Origin: an uncultured Oribacterium sp.
Lineage (GTDB): Bacteria; Bacillota; Clostridia; Lachnospirales; Lachnospiraceae
Assembly: GCA_900772695.1 (NCBI GenBank)
Contig: CAAGRO010000153.1
Coordinates: 1-39,415, forward strand
Direction of reading: 5' to 3'
Length of the DNA: 39,415 nucleotides
Below the pieces are notes generated by a model, which worked only from the letters and a program-made list of their open reading frames with translations, did not search any database and had not been told where the DNA came from. Each line of letters begins with the position of its first letter. Position 1 is the stretch's first letter. Shown here piece by piece: positions 16,285 through 24,322 of this stretch. The position numbers were made by a program, and so were the translations under genes.

Positions 16285-18003
16285 TTACAGCTGCTCTGCG
16301 AAGAGGGTCAGCTGTGGTACGAGCTGCTTCTTACGTGAAACAACACCCGGAAGCTCGACGGACCAGGCGTCGACCGCCTTTTCATCTTCGCTGCGTGCAG
16401 GTCTCCGCACAGATTCTACGGCGAAGGCATTGTTCACCAGTGGACCTGCGCCAGATCCGATGGCCAGGAGGTCGGTACTGCGTTCGAGGATGTTGGTCAG
16501 CATGATGAAGCTCATGTCGATGCCCTCGACCTTCATCGCCTCGAGGGCGAAATCCTCCAGCTCGTCCTTCATGCTTTCAAGCTCTTCCTTATTCAGGGAG
16601 GTCACCTGGCTGACACCGAAGTCGACCTTGCCGGCCTTAAAGTGCTTGAAATCCTGGTAGAAGATTTCCTTGATGGTTTTTCCCTTCAGGTTTGAGCCGG
16701 CGGAGAACATATCGAAGGCGTACTTCTCGATATCGACACCGACGATCTCCGCGAGCTCACGTGCGGTCTTCTCGTCCTTCGGTGTGCAGGTCGGCGAACG
16801 GAAGAGCAGGGTATCCGAGATGATCGCGGACATCAGAAGACCGGCCGTCGGACGATCGATCTCCACGCCACTCTCACGGTACATCATCGTGATGATCGTC
16901 GAGCAGCAGCCGAGCGGCTGGTTCCGGAAGTATACCGGGGACATGGTCTGCACAGCGCCGATCTTATGGTGATCGATGATCTCGAGGATATCGGCAGATT
17001 CGATGCCCTCGACCGCCTGTCCGGCTTCGTTGTGATCCACGAGGATGACCTGCTTCCCGTGATTTCCGAGGAGATTTCGACGGGAAATCATGCCGAGGTA
17101 GGTACCGTCCTTACTGAGGACCGGGAAATCACGGTGACGCTTGTTCGCCATGATGTCATGGATATCATCCACGAAGTCGTCCTCCGTGAAGGTGATGAGG
17201 TTATCCTCCGTCATGAAGTAGTTGATCGGCATCGACTGGTTGATGAGTCGCGCTGCGGTATAGGCGTCGTAGCTGGTGACCATGATGATCATGCCGTTCT
17301 GCTCGGCCAGTGACTTGATGGTCGGGGAAACATCAGCGCCCTCACAGATGATGATACAGTCGGCACCGTTATCCATCGCAGAGAGCTGATTCTCCGCACG
17401 GTTTCCGAGGAGGACGATATCGTGCTTTTCGATATAATAGGACATCATCTCCGGATTTGCGGCCGCGATCAGCACCTTTCCCTCGGTGCAGAAGCGCTTG
17501 ACATCACCGGTGACGACGGTCGCTTCCAGTGTTTCCTGGATATTTGAAAACTGTGTATGCGCCTTCGAGATGATCTGCGAGTCATAGACATTGAAATAGG
17601 ACTTCGCGATATCGCCGATGGTGATGACGCCTTCGAGTGCGTTCCGCTTCGTGACGACCGGAAGCGTAACGACATTGCCCTCGTTCATCATAGTCCATGC
17701 CTTCTTGAGGGACATGTTTTTATTTACGCCCGGGGTCTGGCGGTACTCGATGTCGGAGACCTGGGTCTTCACGGTCGTGATCAGACGTGGCTCCGGAACC
17801 TTGAAGTAATCGAGAACGAAGGCGGTCTCACGGGACGGCTCGCCGGCGCGACAAGGGATATAGTTGCTGCTGCCGGTGATTTTATTTTTCAGGTTTGCGT
17901 ATGCGATCGCAGCGCAGATGGAGTCGGTATCCGGGTTACGATGGCCCGTGACCAGCACCTCGCGCTCCGTGTTATGTGGGATCAGTGTTTTATTTTTCGG
18001 CAT
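16285..18003 (-). CDS. ppaC: Manganese-dependent inorganic pyrophosphatase with CBS-DRTGG-CBS insert
   Basis: A class II (DHH family) pyrophosphatase that hydrolyses PPi to phosphate in the cytoplasm. The 572-residue protein shows GHRNPDTDS (20-28), then a regulatory insert with CBS1 (about 85-140), a DRTGG-type domain (about 150-250) and CBS2 (about 262-312). The catalytic DHH domain resumes with LVDHNE (322-327) and IDHH (343-346), followed by DHHA2 to the C-terminus. CBS-containing members of this family are controlled by adenine nucleotides; this insert suggests the same. The ATG has a GAGGAG site. It has its own promoter, and a repeat-family palindrome lies about 40 bp upstream of it. 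Confidence 0.93.
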   Translation of the reverse strand: MPKNKTLIPHNTEREVLVTGHRNPDTDSICAAIAYANLKNKITGSSNYIPCRAGEPSRETAFVLDYFKVPEPRLITTVKTQVSDIEYRQTPGVNKNMSLKKAWTMMNEGNVVTLPVVTKRNALEGVITIGDIAKSYFNVYDSQIISKAHTQFSNIQETLEATVVTGDVKRFCTEGKVLIAAANPEMMSYYIEKHDIVLLGNRAENQLSAMDNGADCIIICEGADVSPTIKSLAEQNGMIIMVTSYDAYTAARLINQSMPINYFMTEDNLITFTEDDFVDDIHDIMANKRHRDFPVLSKDGTYLGMISRRNLLGNHGKQVILVDHNEAGQAVEGIESADILEIIDHHKIGAVQTMSPVYFRNQPLGCCSTIITMMYRESGVEIDRPTAGLLMSAIISDTLLFRSPTCTPKDEKTARELAEIVGVDIEKYAFDMFSAGSNLKGKTIKEIFYQDFKHFKAGKVDFGVSQVTSLNKEELESMKDELEDFALEAMKVEGIDMSFIMLTNILERSTDLLAIGSGAGPLVNNAFAVESVRRPARSEDEKAVDAWSVELPGVVSRKKQLVPQLTLFAEQL

Positions 18004-18036
18004 GTATTCTCCTCACTGCGAAAGCCATTTTTACTT

Positions 18037-18065
18037 GTTATACGTTACCACAAATGCGGCGGCAA
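18037..18065 (-). promoter_or_regulatory. Candidate promoter of ppaC
   Basis: Minus strand: TTGCCG (18060-18065), 17 bp, TATAAC (18037-18042), about 34 bp before the start codon. Confidence 0.5.
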
Positions 18066-18105
18066 CTCAATGGAGGTACTTGAAAAGGGACATCGCAGGT
18101 AAGCG

Positions 18106-18182
18106 GTAACAGTTACAGCAGGGGACCCGGAGGGGCGGCAACGGAGGCACAATACTCCGGGTCCCCTTAACTGAACTGTTAC
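18106..18182. repeat. 77-bp palindromic repeat, short member of a two-copy family
   Basis: Outer arms GTAACAGTT/AACTGTTAC (18106-18114, 18174-18182) surround a perfect 12-bp GGGGACCCGGAG/CTCCGGGTCCCC stem (18121-18132, 18155-18166) with a 22-nt loop containing GGCAACGGAGGC. Its core matches, with two differences over about 33 bp, the right arm (inverted) of the 227-bp palindrome at 30993-31219. Confidence 0.7.
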
Positions 18183-18225
18183 TATGATTGTCGAAATATT
18201 TCGGAAAGCAAAAAACGTTTACTAT

Positions 18226-18460
18226 TTGTTCATAATTTATTCATATTTCGATACTATATTAACAATGTACAGAAAGTTAGATGAAGAAAATCCTCTGTAC
18301 CGCATGAATGTTGGTATTTTTCTCCAATTGATAGATTTTTCATAATTGCCCCGGCGGAGCTTCGGCCCCACCGGGGTCTCCTCATTTCAGGAGACGCTTC
18401 CGGCTGGAAGCTCATCCGTCAGCACCATGCATAAAATCCTGCAGTTCTCCGAACATATAA
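18226..18460. other. Gene-free stretch with three consecutive hairpins
   Basis: The gap between rny and ppaC holds no ORF with a credible ribosome site. On the plus strand a possible promoter is TTCATA, 17 bp, TACTAT, the latter ending near 18256. Stem-loops follow: CCCCGG/CCGGGG near 18350-18377, GTCTCCT/AGGAGAC, and GCTTCC-GGCT-GGAAGC ending near 18412. The inverted repeat at 18461-18492 could end a plus-strand transcript as well as rny. A small RNA or a leader is possible; no known RNA family was recognised. Confidence 0.35.
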
Positions 18461-18492
18461 AAATCCCTGCAGGACATCGCCTGCAGGGATTT
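18461..18492 (-). terminator. Terminator of rny
   Basis: A perfect 13-bp stem (18461-18473 with 18480-18492), a 6-nt loop and then TTTTATA on the minus strand, 28 bp past the rny stop codon. Confidence 0.85.
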
Positions 18493-18520
18493 CTCTACAT
18501 CATATGATGATTCATTTTCT

Positions 18521-20062
18521 TTACTTCGCGTAGTCGACGGCACGGGATTCGCGGATCACGTTGACCTTGATGACGCCAGGATACTGCATCTGATCCTGGA
18601 TCTGCTTCGCGATGTCGTGTGCCATGATGGTCATATCGTCGTCAGATACCTGATCCGGAACGACCATGATACGCACTTCTCGTCCGGCCTGAACGGCGAA
18701 GGACTTCTCAACACCCTTGTAGGAGTTCGTGATATCCTCAAGCTCCTTCAGACGGTTCGTATAGGTCTCAAGGGACTTACGACGTGCACCCGGACGGGCT
18801 GCGGAAATCGCATCCGCTGCGGCGACGAGGCAGGCGATCAGGGATGTCGGCTCGGTACCGCCATGATGTGATGCCACGGTGTTGATGACCACCTCCGGCT
18901 CATGATACTTCTTGCAGAGATCGACGCCGAGCTGGACGTGCGTTCCTTCCATATCATGATCGATGGCCTTACCGATATCATGCAGCAGACCGGCTCTCTT
19001 CGCCATACGAACGTCGAGTCCGAGCTCCTCGGCGAGGAGACCTGAAATCTGTGCGACCTCGACGGAGTGACGCAGTGCATTCTGACCATAGGAGGTACGG
19101 AACTTCATACGGCCGAGGAGCTTCACCAGCTCCGGATTCAGACCGTGTACACCGACCTCGAGGACAGCGGCATCGCCCTCCTCACGGATGGTTTCATCGA
19201 CTTCCTTCTGTGCCTTCTCTACGACCTCTTCGATTCTCGCCGGGTGGATACGTCCATCCACGATGAGCTTCTCAAGGGCGATCCTTGCGACCTCACGGCG
19301 CACCGGATCAAATCCGGAAAGTACAACCGCCTCCGGCGTATCATCGACGATCAGCTCTACACCGGTCAGCTGCTCCAGTGTACGGATATTACGTCCCTCA
19401 CGGCCGATGATGCGGCCCTTCATATCATCATTCGGGAGCTGTACGACGGAAACGGTCGACTCGGTCACCTGATCGGCTGCGCAGCGCTGAATCGCATCCA
19501 CGATGTAGTTGCGGGCACTCTTCTCCGCCTCTTCCTTCGCCTGATTATCATACTCGCGAATCATCTTCGCATAATCGTGCTTCGTGTCCTCTTCGAGGGA
19601 CTTCAGAAGCTCTGACTTCGCCTGATCTCTCGTGAGACCGGACACACGCTCGAGCTCGGTCACCTTCTGATTATGCAGCTCGTCGATCTCGGCTTCCTTC
19701 TTCTGCATCCGCTCCTGCTGCATCCGGAGCTCCTGCTCCTTCTGATCCAGGGAAACCGCCTTCTTCTCCGATGCTTCCTCTCTCTTCAGCATACGATGCT
19801 CGAGATCAGACACCTCCTTACGACGGTCCTTGATTTCCTTATCAAGATCGTTTTTCGCCTTTAAGGCCTCTTCCTTCGTTTCGAGAAGCGCTTCACGCTT
19901 CTTATTCTCAGCTGTTCTGATCGCATCATCGATGATCTCTCTGGATTTCTTCTCAGCGGAGCCGACGGTCTTTTCGAAGTCGCTCTTTGCCTTGTTTGTT
20001 CCAGCGAAGAACATGATGAGGCCCACCACAACGGCCACTGCCACAACGATAACGATGGTCAC
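18521..20062 (-). CDS. rny: Ribonuclease Y
   Basis: A membrane-anchored endoribonuclease that starts mRNA decay in Firmicutes. The start is taken as GTG at 20062, which has an AAGGAGG site 8 bp upstream and gives 513 residues, the usual length. An upstream ATG at 20194 would add 44 residues without a ribosome site. Order of domains: membrane helix (2-20), long charged coiled coil (about 25-195), KH domain with GRIIGREGRNI (216-226), and HD domain with LLHDIGKAIDHD (359-370, metal-binding H361-D362). A promoter lies upstream and a strong terminator follows. Confidence 0.95.
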   Translation of the reverse strand: MTIVIVVAVAVVVGLIMFFAGTNKAKSDFEKTVGSAEKKSREIIDDAIRTAENKKREALLETKEEALKAKNDLDKEIKDRRKEVSDLEHRMLKREEASEKKAVSLDQKEQELRMQQERMQKKEAEIDELHNQKVTELERVSGLTRDQAKSELLKSLEEDTKHDYAKMIREYDNQAKEEAEKSARNYIVDAIQRCAADQVTESTVSVVQLPNDDMKGRIIGREGRNIRTLEQLTGVELIVDDTPEAVVLSGFDPVRREVARIALEKLIVDGRIHPARIEEVVEKAQKEVDETIREEGDAAVLEVGVHGLNPELVKLLGRMKFRTSYGQNALRHSVEVAQISGLLAEELGLDVRMAKRAGLLHDIGKAIDHDMEGTHVQLGVDLCKKYHEPEVVINTVASHHGGTEPTSLIACLVAAADAISAARPGARRKSLETYTNRLKELEDITNSYKGVEKSFAVQAGREVRIMVVPDQVSDDDMTIMAHDIAKQIQDQMQYPGVIKVNVIRESRAVDYAK

Positions 20063-20092
20063 TTTGTGTTCCTCCTTCACTATTATGTTGTT

Positions 20093-20122
20093 AATGTACA
20101 AACAGATATGTGAACGAGTCAA
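20093..20122 (-). promoter_or_regulatory. Candidate promoter of rny
   Basis: Minus strand: TTGACT (20117-20122), 18 bp, TACATT (20093-20098), about 30 bp before the GTG start. Confidence 0.4.
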
Positions 20123-20261
20123 AACGGCAGACTGCCCGTCCCGGCCCAGACCAATTCTATTTATAATACAGCTTATATTTGAAATTATTTTCAAATTACA
20201 TTAACTCAACCATTTAATTTTATATAAATATAACAATCATGTCAACCAGAAGGGACTGAAC

Positions 20262-20298
20262 AAAAAAACTGTCCGCAGCTTTCTGCGAACAGTTTTTT
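20262..20298 (-). terminator. Terminator of the MarR-family gene
   Basis: A 13-14 bp stem with one mismatch and a 4-nt loop, with A-rich and T-rich flanks, 16 bp past the stop codon. It is followed by seven T on the minus strand. Confidence 0.85.
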
Positions 20299-20313
20299 CA
20301 TACATATCGTTTC

Positions 20314-20760
20314 CTATGCGATCGACGCTTCGACGCCATCCAGAGTCTTATAAAGCAGTGTATACAGTGCATGGATTTCCTCTTTCTGAAGCTGCATACA
20401 TGCGTTGATTTCCTGCGGGATATCGAGTGCGTCTTCCCGAAGCGCCTCACCCTTCTCGGTGATGGAGACATCCAGCGCACGCTCGTCGCTGTGGGAGCGG
20501 GCCCGTCGGATGAGTCCCTTCGATTCAAGGCGCTTCAGCAGCGGGGTCAATGTACCGGAATCGAGGTACAGATTCTCTCCGAGCGTCTTTACGTTCACAC
20601 TTTTCTTCTCCCATAACACCATCATCACGATGTACTGTGTATAGGTCAGATCCAGTTTATCCAGGAACGGCTTATAGTGCCGTACGACCTCCTTCGCACA
20701 TGCATAGAGCGGGAAGCAAAGCTGGTTTTCCAGTTTTAAGCAATCGTATTTATCTGCCAT
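20314..20760 (-). CDS. OhrR-like MarR-family redox regulator
   Basis: A 148-residue winged-helix repressor. The N-terminus LENQLCFPLYACAKEVVRHY closely follows the pattern of Bacillus OhrR and puts the single peroxide-sensing cysteine at position 15, exactly where OhrR has it. The MarR wing segment SHSDERALDVSITEKG is present. OhrR-type proteins release DNA when organic peroxide or hypochlorite oxidises that cysteine. The ATG at 20760 is chosen for its GGAGGG site over an in-frame ATG at 20823, which falls in the promoter. No ohr peroxidase gene is adjacent, so the target is unknown. Monocistronic between its own promoter and terminator. Confidence 0.85.
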   Translation of the reverse strand: MADKYDCLKLENQLCFPLYACAKEVVRHYKPFLDKLDLTYTQYIVMMVLWEKKSVNVKTLGENLYLDSGTLTPLLKRLESKGLIRRARSHSDERALDVSITEKGEALREDALDIPQEINACMQLQKEEIHALYTLLYKTLDGVEASIA

Positions 20761-20794
20761 GATACCCTCCGGCTGTTTTTCGTCACGAATCGGT

Positions 20795-20823
20795 ATCTTA
20801 GCATATGTGGCCCGGGCATGCAA
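20795..20823 (-). promoter_or_regulatory. Candidate promoter of the OhrR-like gene
   Basis: Minus strand: TTGCAT (20818-20823), 17 bp, TAAGAT (20795-20800), 35 bp before the start codon. The spacer contains the self-complementary GCCCGGGC. Confidence 0.55.
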
Positions 20824-20861
20824 TTATATTTTGCGCGACAGATCCCGCTCTAGTGCCTCTT

Positions 20862-21422
20862 TCATCCCAGATCCTCCGTATCGAGCGCCAGCGCCCGTGT
20901 CACGAGCTCATAGCTGAAGCCCTTCCGGAGTAGTGCGGCATAGAGCTTCCGCTTCTCCTCTACGCCGAGTGCCTCTGTATCCTTACACTTCTTACGAATC
21001 GCCCGCTGCACGGCGGCAAGCTCCGCGTCGCCGGCGCGCGTATCGTCTGCGCGAAAAGCATCCATCGCCGCGCGGATCTCCGCCTGTCCGACGCCTCGCT
21101 GGTAGAGCTTCTGCTCGATCTCCCGGAGCGACTTCTGTCCGGCATAGGTTTTAATCAGCTGCTCGGCGAAGCGACGGTCATCGATGTACCCATAGCGCTT
21201 CAGCATCTTCATCGCTTCATCGATGATGTCCTCTGTGTATTTTCCGGATTTCCGGAGCTTCTCCCGGAGACGGGACTCGCTCTTCTCTGAGTGCTCGATG
21301 AGATAGAGGCAGCGCTCCTTACAGCGATTCACGAGCTTCTCCCGCTCGCTCAGCTGATCCGGATCCAGCACATATCGCTCACCGCTGCCATGCTCTCTCT
21401 GAAAATCTTCCAGACTTTTCAA
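20862..21422 (-). CDS. recX: Regulatory protein RecX
   Basis: A small helical protein that limits RecA filament growth. From a TTG at 21422 it has 186 residues, a usual size for Gram-positive RecX. It shows the repeated three-helix units with RYGYIDDRRFAEQLIKTY and LRKGFSYELVTRAL. The TTG begins 1 bp after the recA stop codon and has an AGGAAG site inside the last recA codons. An in-frame ATG at 21452 overlaps recA but has no ribosome site, and the ORF upstream of it is only recA in another frame. Translation therefore looks coupled to recA. Confidence 0.85.
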   Translation of the reverse strand: MKSLEDFQREHGSGERYVLDPDQLSEREKLVNRCKERCLYLIEHSEKSESRLREKLRKSGKYTEDIIDEAMKMLKRYGYIDDRRFAEQLIKTYAGQKSLREIEQKLYQRGVGQAEIRAAMDAFRADDTRAGDAELAAVQRAIRKKCKDTEALGVEEKRKLYAALLRKGFSYELVTRALALDTEDLG

Positions 21423-21423
21423 T

Positions 21424-22533
21424 TTATACTTCCTGCTCTTCCGTGTCTGCATCCGGCAGCTGCTGCGCAGCCGCTGCCTCGGCCTCAGCGAACTCGTCCT
21501 TCGGCAGTCCGTACTTCTCGCGTACGAGGCCCTCGATCTCGGCCATGGTCGCCGGATTCTGGCGGAGGTACTCCTTCGCGTTCTCACGGCCCTGTCCGAT
21601 CTTGTCGCCGTTGTAGGCAAACCAGGCGCCGGACTTCTCGACGATGTTCTCATTGACTGCCAGATCCAGGACATCACCAGCCTTCGAGATGCCCTCACCG
21701 AACATGACATCGAACTCCGCCTGCTTAAACGGCGGGGCGATCTTGTTCTTTACGACCTTTACACGTACACGGTTACCGGCGGCATCCCCGTTCTGCTTCA
21801 GGGTCTCCACCCGACGGATATCCAGTCGTACGGAGGCGTAGAACTTCAGTGCCCGTCCACCGGTCGTCGTCTCCGGGTTTCCGAACATCACGCCGACCTT
21901 CTCACGCAGCTGGTTGATGAAGATCAGAATACAGTTCGACTTCGCGATGACCGCCGTCAGCTTACGAAGCGCCTGCGACATGAGTCGTGCCTGCAGACCG
22001 ACGTGGCTGTCGCCCATCTCACCATCGATCTCTGCCTTCGGAACGAGGGCTGCGACCGAGTCGATAACCAGGATGTCGATCGCGCCGGAGCGCACCATCG
22101 TCTCGGCGATCTCCAGTGCCTGCTCTCCGGAATCCGGCTGGGAAATGTAGAGATTATCGATATCGACCCCGATGTTCTGCGCGTACTTCGGATCCAGTGC
22201 ATGCTCTGCATCGATGAAGCCGGCGATCCCGCCACGCTTCTGTACCTCTGCCACGGCATGCAGCGCGAGGGTCGTCTTACCGGAGGACTCCGGTCCATAG
22301 ATCTCGATGATTCTTCCCTTCGGGTAGCCGCCGGCACCGAGCGCGATGTCCAGGGAAAGGGAACCGGTCGGTACGGTTTCAATATTTAGATTTGCGGCGG
22401 ACTCACCGAGCTTCATGATCGAGCCCTTACCAAAATTCTTTTCGATCTGTGTGAGTGCCACATCCAGGGCCTTCAGCTTCTGGTCATGATCCTGATTATA
22501 GTCAACCGGTGCCTTACTGGTCTTCGCTGCCAT
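21424..22533 (-). CDS. recA: RecA recombinase
   Basis: The strand-exchange and SOS co-protease protein. The 369-residue product has IEKNFGKGSIM, the Walker A GPESSGKTT (80-88), the LVIDSVAALVPKAEIDGEMGD region with the start of loop L1, and loop L2 FINQLREKVGVMFGNPETTTGG. The acidic C-terminal tail is typical. The ATG has a CGGAGG site. It forms a two-gene operon with recX, and its promoter region carries a likely LexA-type box and an unusual palindrome. Confidence 0.98.
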   Translation of the reverse strand: MAAKTSKAPVDYNQDHDQKLKALDVALTQIEKNFGKGSIMKLGESAANLNIETVPTGSLSLDIALGAGGYPKGRIIEIYGPESSGKTTLALHAVAEVQKRGGIAGFIDAEHALDPKYAQNIGVDIDNLYISQPDSGEQALEIAETMVRSGAIDILVIDSVAALVPKAEIDGEMGDSHVGLQARLMSQALRKLTAVIAKSNCILIFINQLREKVGVMFGNPETTTGGRALKFYASVRLDIRRVETLKQNGDAAGNRVRVKVVKNKIAPPFKQAEFDVMFGEGISKAGDVLDLAVNENIVEKSGAWFAYNGDKIGQGRENAKEYLRQNPATMAEIEGLVREKYGLPKDEFAEAEAAAAQQLPDADTEEQEV

Positions 22534-22548
22534 GTCTATCCTCCGTAA

Positions 22549-22560
22549 AAACGTATGTTC
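22549..22560. promoter_or_regulatory. Possible LexA/SOS box of recA
   Basis: Minus strand GAAC-ATAC-GTTT, one base off the Gram-positive GAAC-N4-GTTC consensus. It lies between the predicted transcription start and the ribosome site. Confidence 0.45.
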
Positions 22561-22572
22561 TTTTAATTCACC

Positions 22573-22601
22573 ATTTTAAGCTTAAATTACGTCGCTGTCA
22601 A
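22573..22601 (-). promoter_or_regulatory. Promoter of recA-recX
   Basis: Minus strand: TTGACA (22596-22601), 17 bp, TAAAAT (22573-22578), about 40 bp before the recA start. A second possible pair, ATTCAA (22655-22660), 16 bp, TATACT (22633-22638), lies further upstream. Confidence 0.7.
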
Positions 22602-22679
22602 GGAGTATACTCTTTCCTTTTCCTTTGCACGAAGTATAGCATAGTGTTTTTTCTTTGAATATAGTCGTTATGCAGACCA

Positions 22680-22721
22680 TAGTCTGTCTGCGGACTATAG
22701 TTCTAGTCTGCGGACAGACTA
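22680..22721. promoter_or_regulatory. 42-bp imperfect palindrome upstream of recA
   Basis: Arms TAGTCTGTCTGCGGACTA (22680-22697) and TAGTCTGCGGACAGACTA (22704-22721) around a 6-bp centre. Each arm is itself near-palindromic (GTCTG...CAGAC type). A third partial copy lies at about 22664-22680. It sits directly upstream of the possible distal recA promoter and looks like a tandem operator. No T-run follows on either strand. Confidence 0.55.
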
Positions 22722-22858
22722 GAAAAAACGATGCACAAAACCCGCGCAGGAGACGCTTTTTCAAGCTTTCCGACATCCCGTATAATAGTACACGGGGTGC
22801 GCATAATTTTGCACATCGTTCATTTAAAAATTTTTATTCGCAGCTTATTTCCGTCGAG

Positions 22859-22900
22859 CCGGGATCCGGTGCTTCCGGCGGAGGCGTACCGGACTCCCGG
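22859..22900 (-). repeat. GC-rich hairpin after the efflux operon
   Basis: Arms CCGGGATCCGGT (22859-22870) and ACCGGACTCCCGG (22888-22900), with one bulge, 26 bp past the stop of the last TolC-like gene. No T-run follows, so terminator function is uncertain. Confidence 0.45.
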
Positions 22901-22925
22901 CGGTGCACTGCGAAGCGTGAAATCA

Positions 22926-24182
22926 TCACAGGATGCCCTGCAGTGCGTTCTGGTAGCTCAGCACCGCCGCGGAGGCGTTGATGGCGGACATGTCCGCCTG
23001 CATCTTCGATGCGATATACTGCATCGATGCGGCCTTATAATCCGTAGAGCTCATCATACCGGCGGCCAGCATACGCTCCGCGGAGGCCTTCTGCCGGTCC
23101 GCGATCCGGAAGCCGAGCTGCGCCGACTCATAATCTGTGCCTGCCTGTACGGCCTTGTTATAGAGCTCCGTCATCGTGATGTTCAGGTCCTGCTCGGCGG
23201 ATCTCCGCTGGATATCCGTCGCAGTATAACCGGTGAGGTTCTTATCAACCGTCCCCATCGCGCGGCCGTAGGCCACATTATGGAGCCGCGCCTCCGCGAT
23301 GTCCGCCTCCAGATTCCGACCGGCCATGTAGCCCGCGTCATACGCCGGAAGCGTGCCGATCGTTACCTTCGCGGTATCTGCCGCATTCCATCCCAGCGTC
23401 AGCGCGATGGCGTCCTTCACCGAACGAAGCTTCTCATCTGTATCGGCGAGGCTCAGCTTCGCCCCATCGAGATTCACCTTCGCCTGCTGCACCTCGAGCG
23501 CCGTCGCCGAGCCGAGGGCCTGCTGCCGCACAGTACGTTCGTACATCCCCTCGTACATCTCGACCTGGTCCGCATACATCTCGCGAAGCTCCACGAGACT
23601 CTGGTAACCCACGAATGCACTGTTCATGCCGGATATCATGGCCACCTTCGTCGGGTGCAGTCCCTGCTTCATCTTCGTCACGAGGGTCGAAATACCACTT
23701 TCTGTTTTGTTCTGGTTTCCGGACAGTCCGGAGCCACCGGCCGTACCGATGGTCCCTTCCAGGATCTTCACCTGCTGAAGCAGCGCCTGCTTCTCCTCCG
23801 CACTCGTGCTATCCTTCGCCTTTTCCCGAAGATCCGAGATGGTGTCTCGCAGGTCACTGATCGTGCTCGACAGCGCATCCGTCATCTGCACCAGTCCGCT
23901 GGCATTGGCGTCGATCATCGCCGTCTGTGTCCGCCCGATGATGCTCCGGTACTCCACGAGATTCGGGATCTCGCTGTACTCGATGACGTCGTCCATGAGC
24001 GCCGCCCAGGTAGCGTCATCCATCCCGTCCGGCCGGCCCGTGCTATCCTGCCCTGTCAGCGTGTGGCTCTCGCCGTACAGCGGGTGGCTGACGGTCGTGG
24101 TCGCGGCCAATGCAGGGGATCCGAAAACACAGGCACCGAGCGTCAGGATCAGAAGCGCGCTCATATATTGTCTTTTCTTCAT
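22926..24182 (-). CDS. TolC-family protein, paralogue 1
   Basis: A 418-residue exported protein of the TolC/OEP type. From the ATG at 24182 (GGAG site 7 bp upstream) it has a signal peptide MKKRQYMSALLILTLGA... ending near SPALA-A. Long heptad-rich helices with Ala-, Gln- and Lys-rich segments follow, including the repeated pattern VQQAKVNLDGAKLSLADTDEKL. An earlier in-frame ATG at 24269 lacks a ribosome site. It shares with the next gene upstream an N-terminal block of the form TWAALMDDVIEYSEIPNLVEY, so the two are paralogues. Proteins like this usually form outer-membrane tunnels. In a single-membrane host they would act as wall-spanning or surface components (inference). Last gene of the efflux locus. 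Confidence 0.75.
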   Translation of the reverse strand: MKKRQYMSALLILTLGACVFGSPALAATTTVSHPLYGESHTLTGQDSTGRPDGMDDATWAALMDDVIEYSEIPNLVEYRSIIGRTQTAMIDANASGLVQMTDALSSTISDLRDTISDLREKAKDSTSAEEKQALLQQVKILEGTIGTAGGSGLSGNQNKTESGISTLVTKMKQGLHPTKVAMISGMNSAFVGYQSLVELREMYADQVEMYEGMYERTVRQQALGSATALEVQQAKVNLDGAKLSLADTDEKLRSVKDAIALTLGWNAADTAKVTIGTLPAYDAGYMAGRNLEADIAEARLHNVAYGRAMGTVDKNLTGYTATDIQRRSAEQDLNITMTELYNKAVQAGTDYESAQLGFRIADRQKASAERMLAAGMMSSTDYKAASMQYIASKMQADMSAINASAAVLSYQNALQGIL

Positions 24183-24322
24183 CTTCACTCTCCTCGTCTC
24201 CGATCGGATCATGGCTGCCGTCGGCACCGTCTGTACCATACTGTCATGCACCTCCGGCATCGCGGTCATGCTGCCACCGGTTCCGATCCGTCCGATTCAT
24301 CTCATTCATCTCATCCTGTACG

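Noticed and set aside
21423..21710. N-terminal extension of recX into recA
   Set aside because: The extra residues are recA read in another frame; a TTG with a good ribosome site just after recA gives the normal RecX length.
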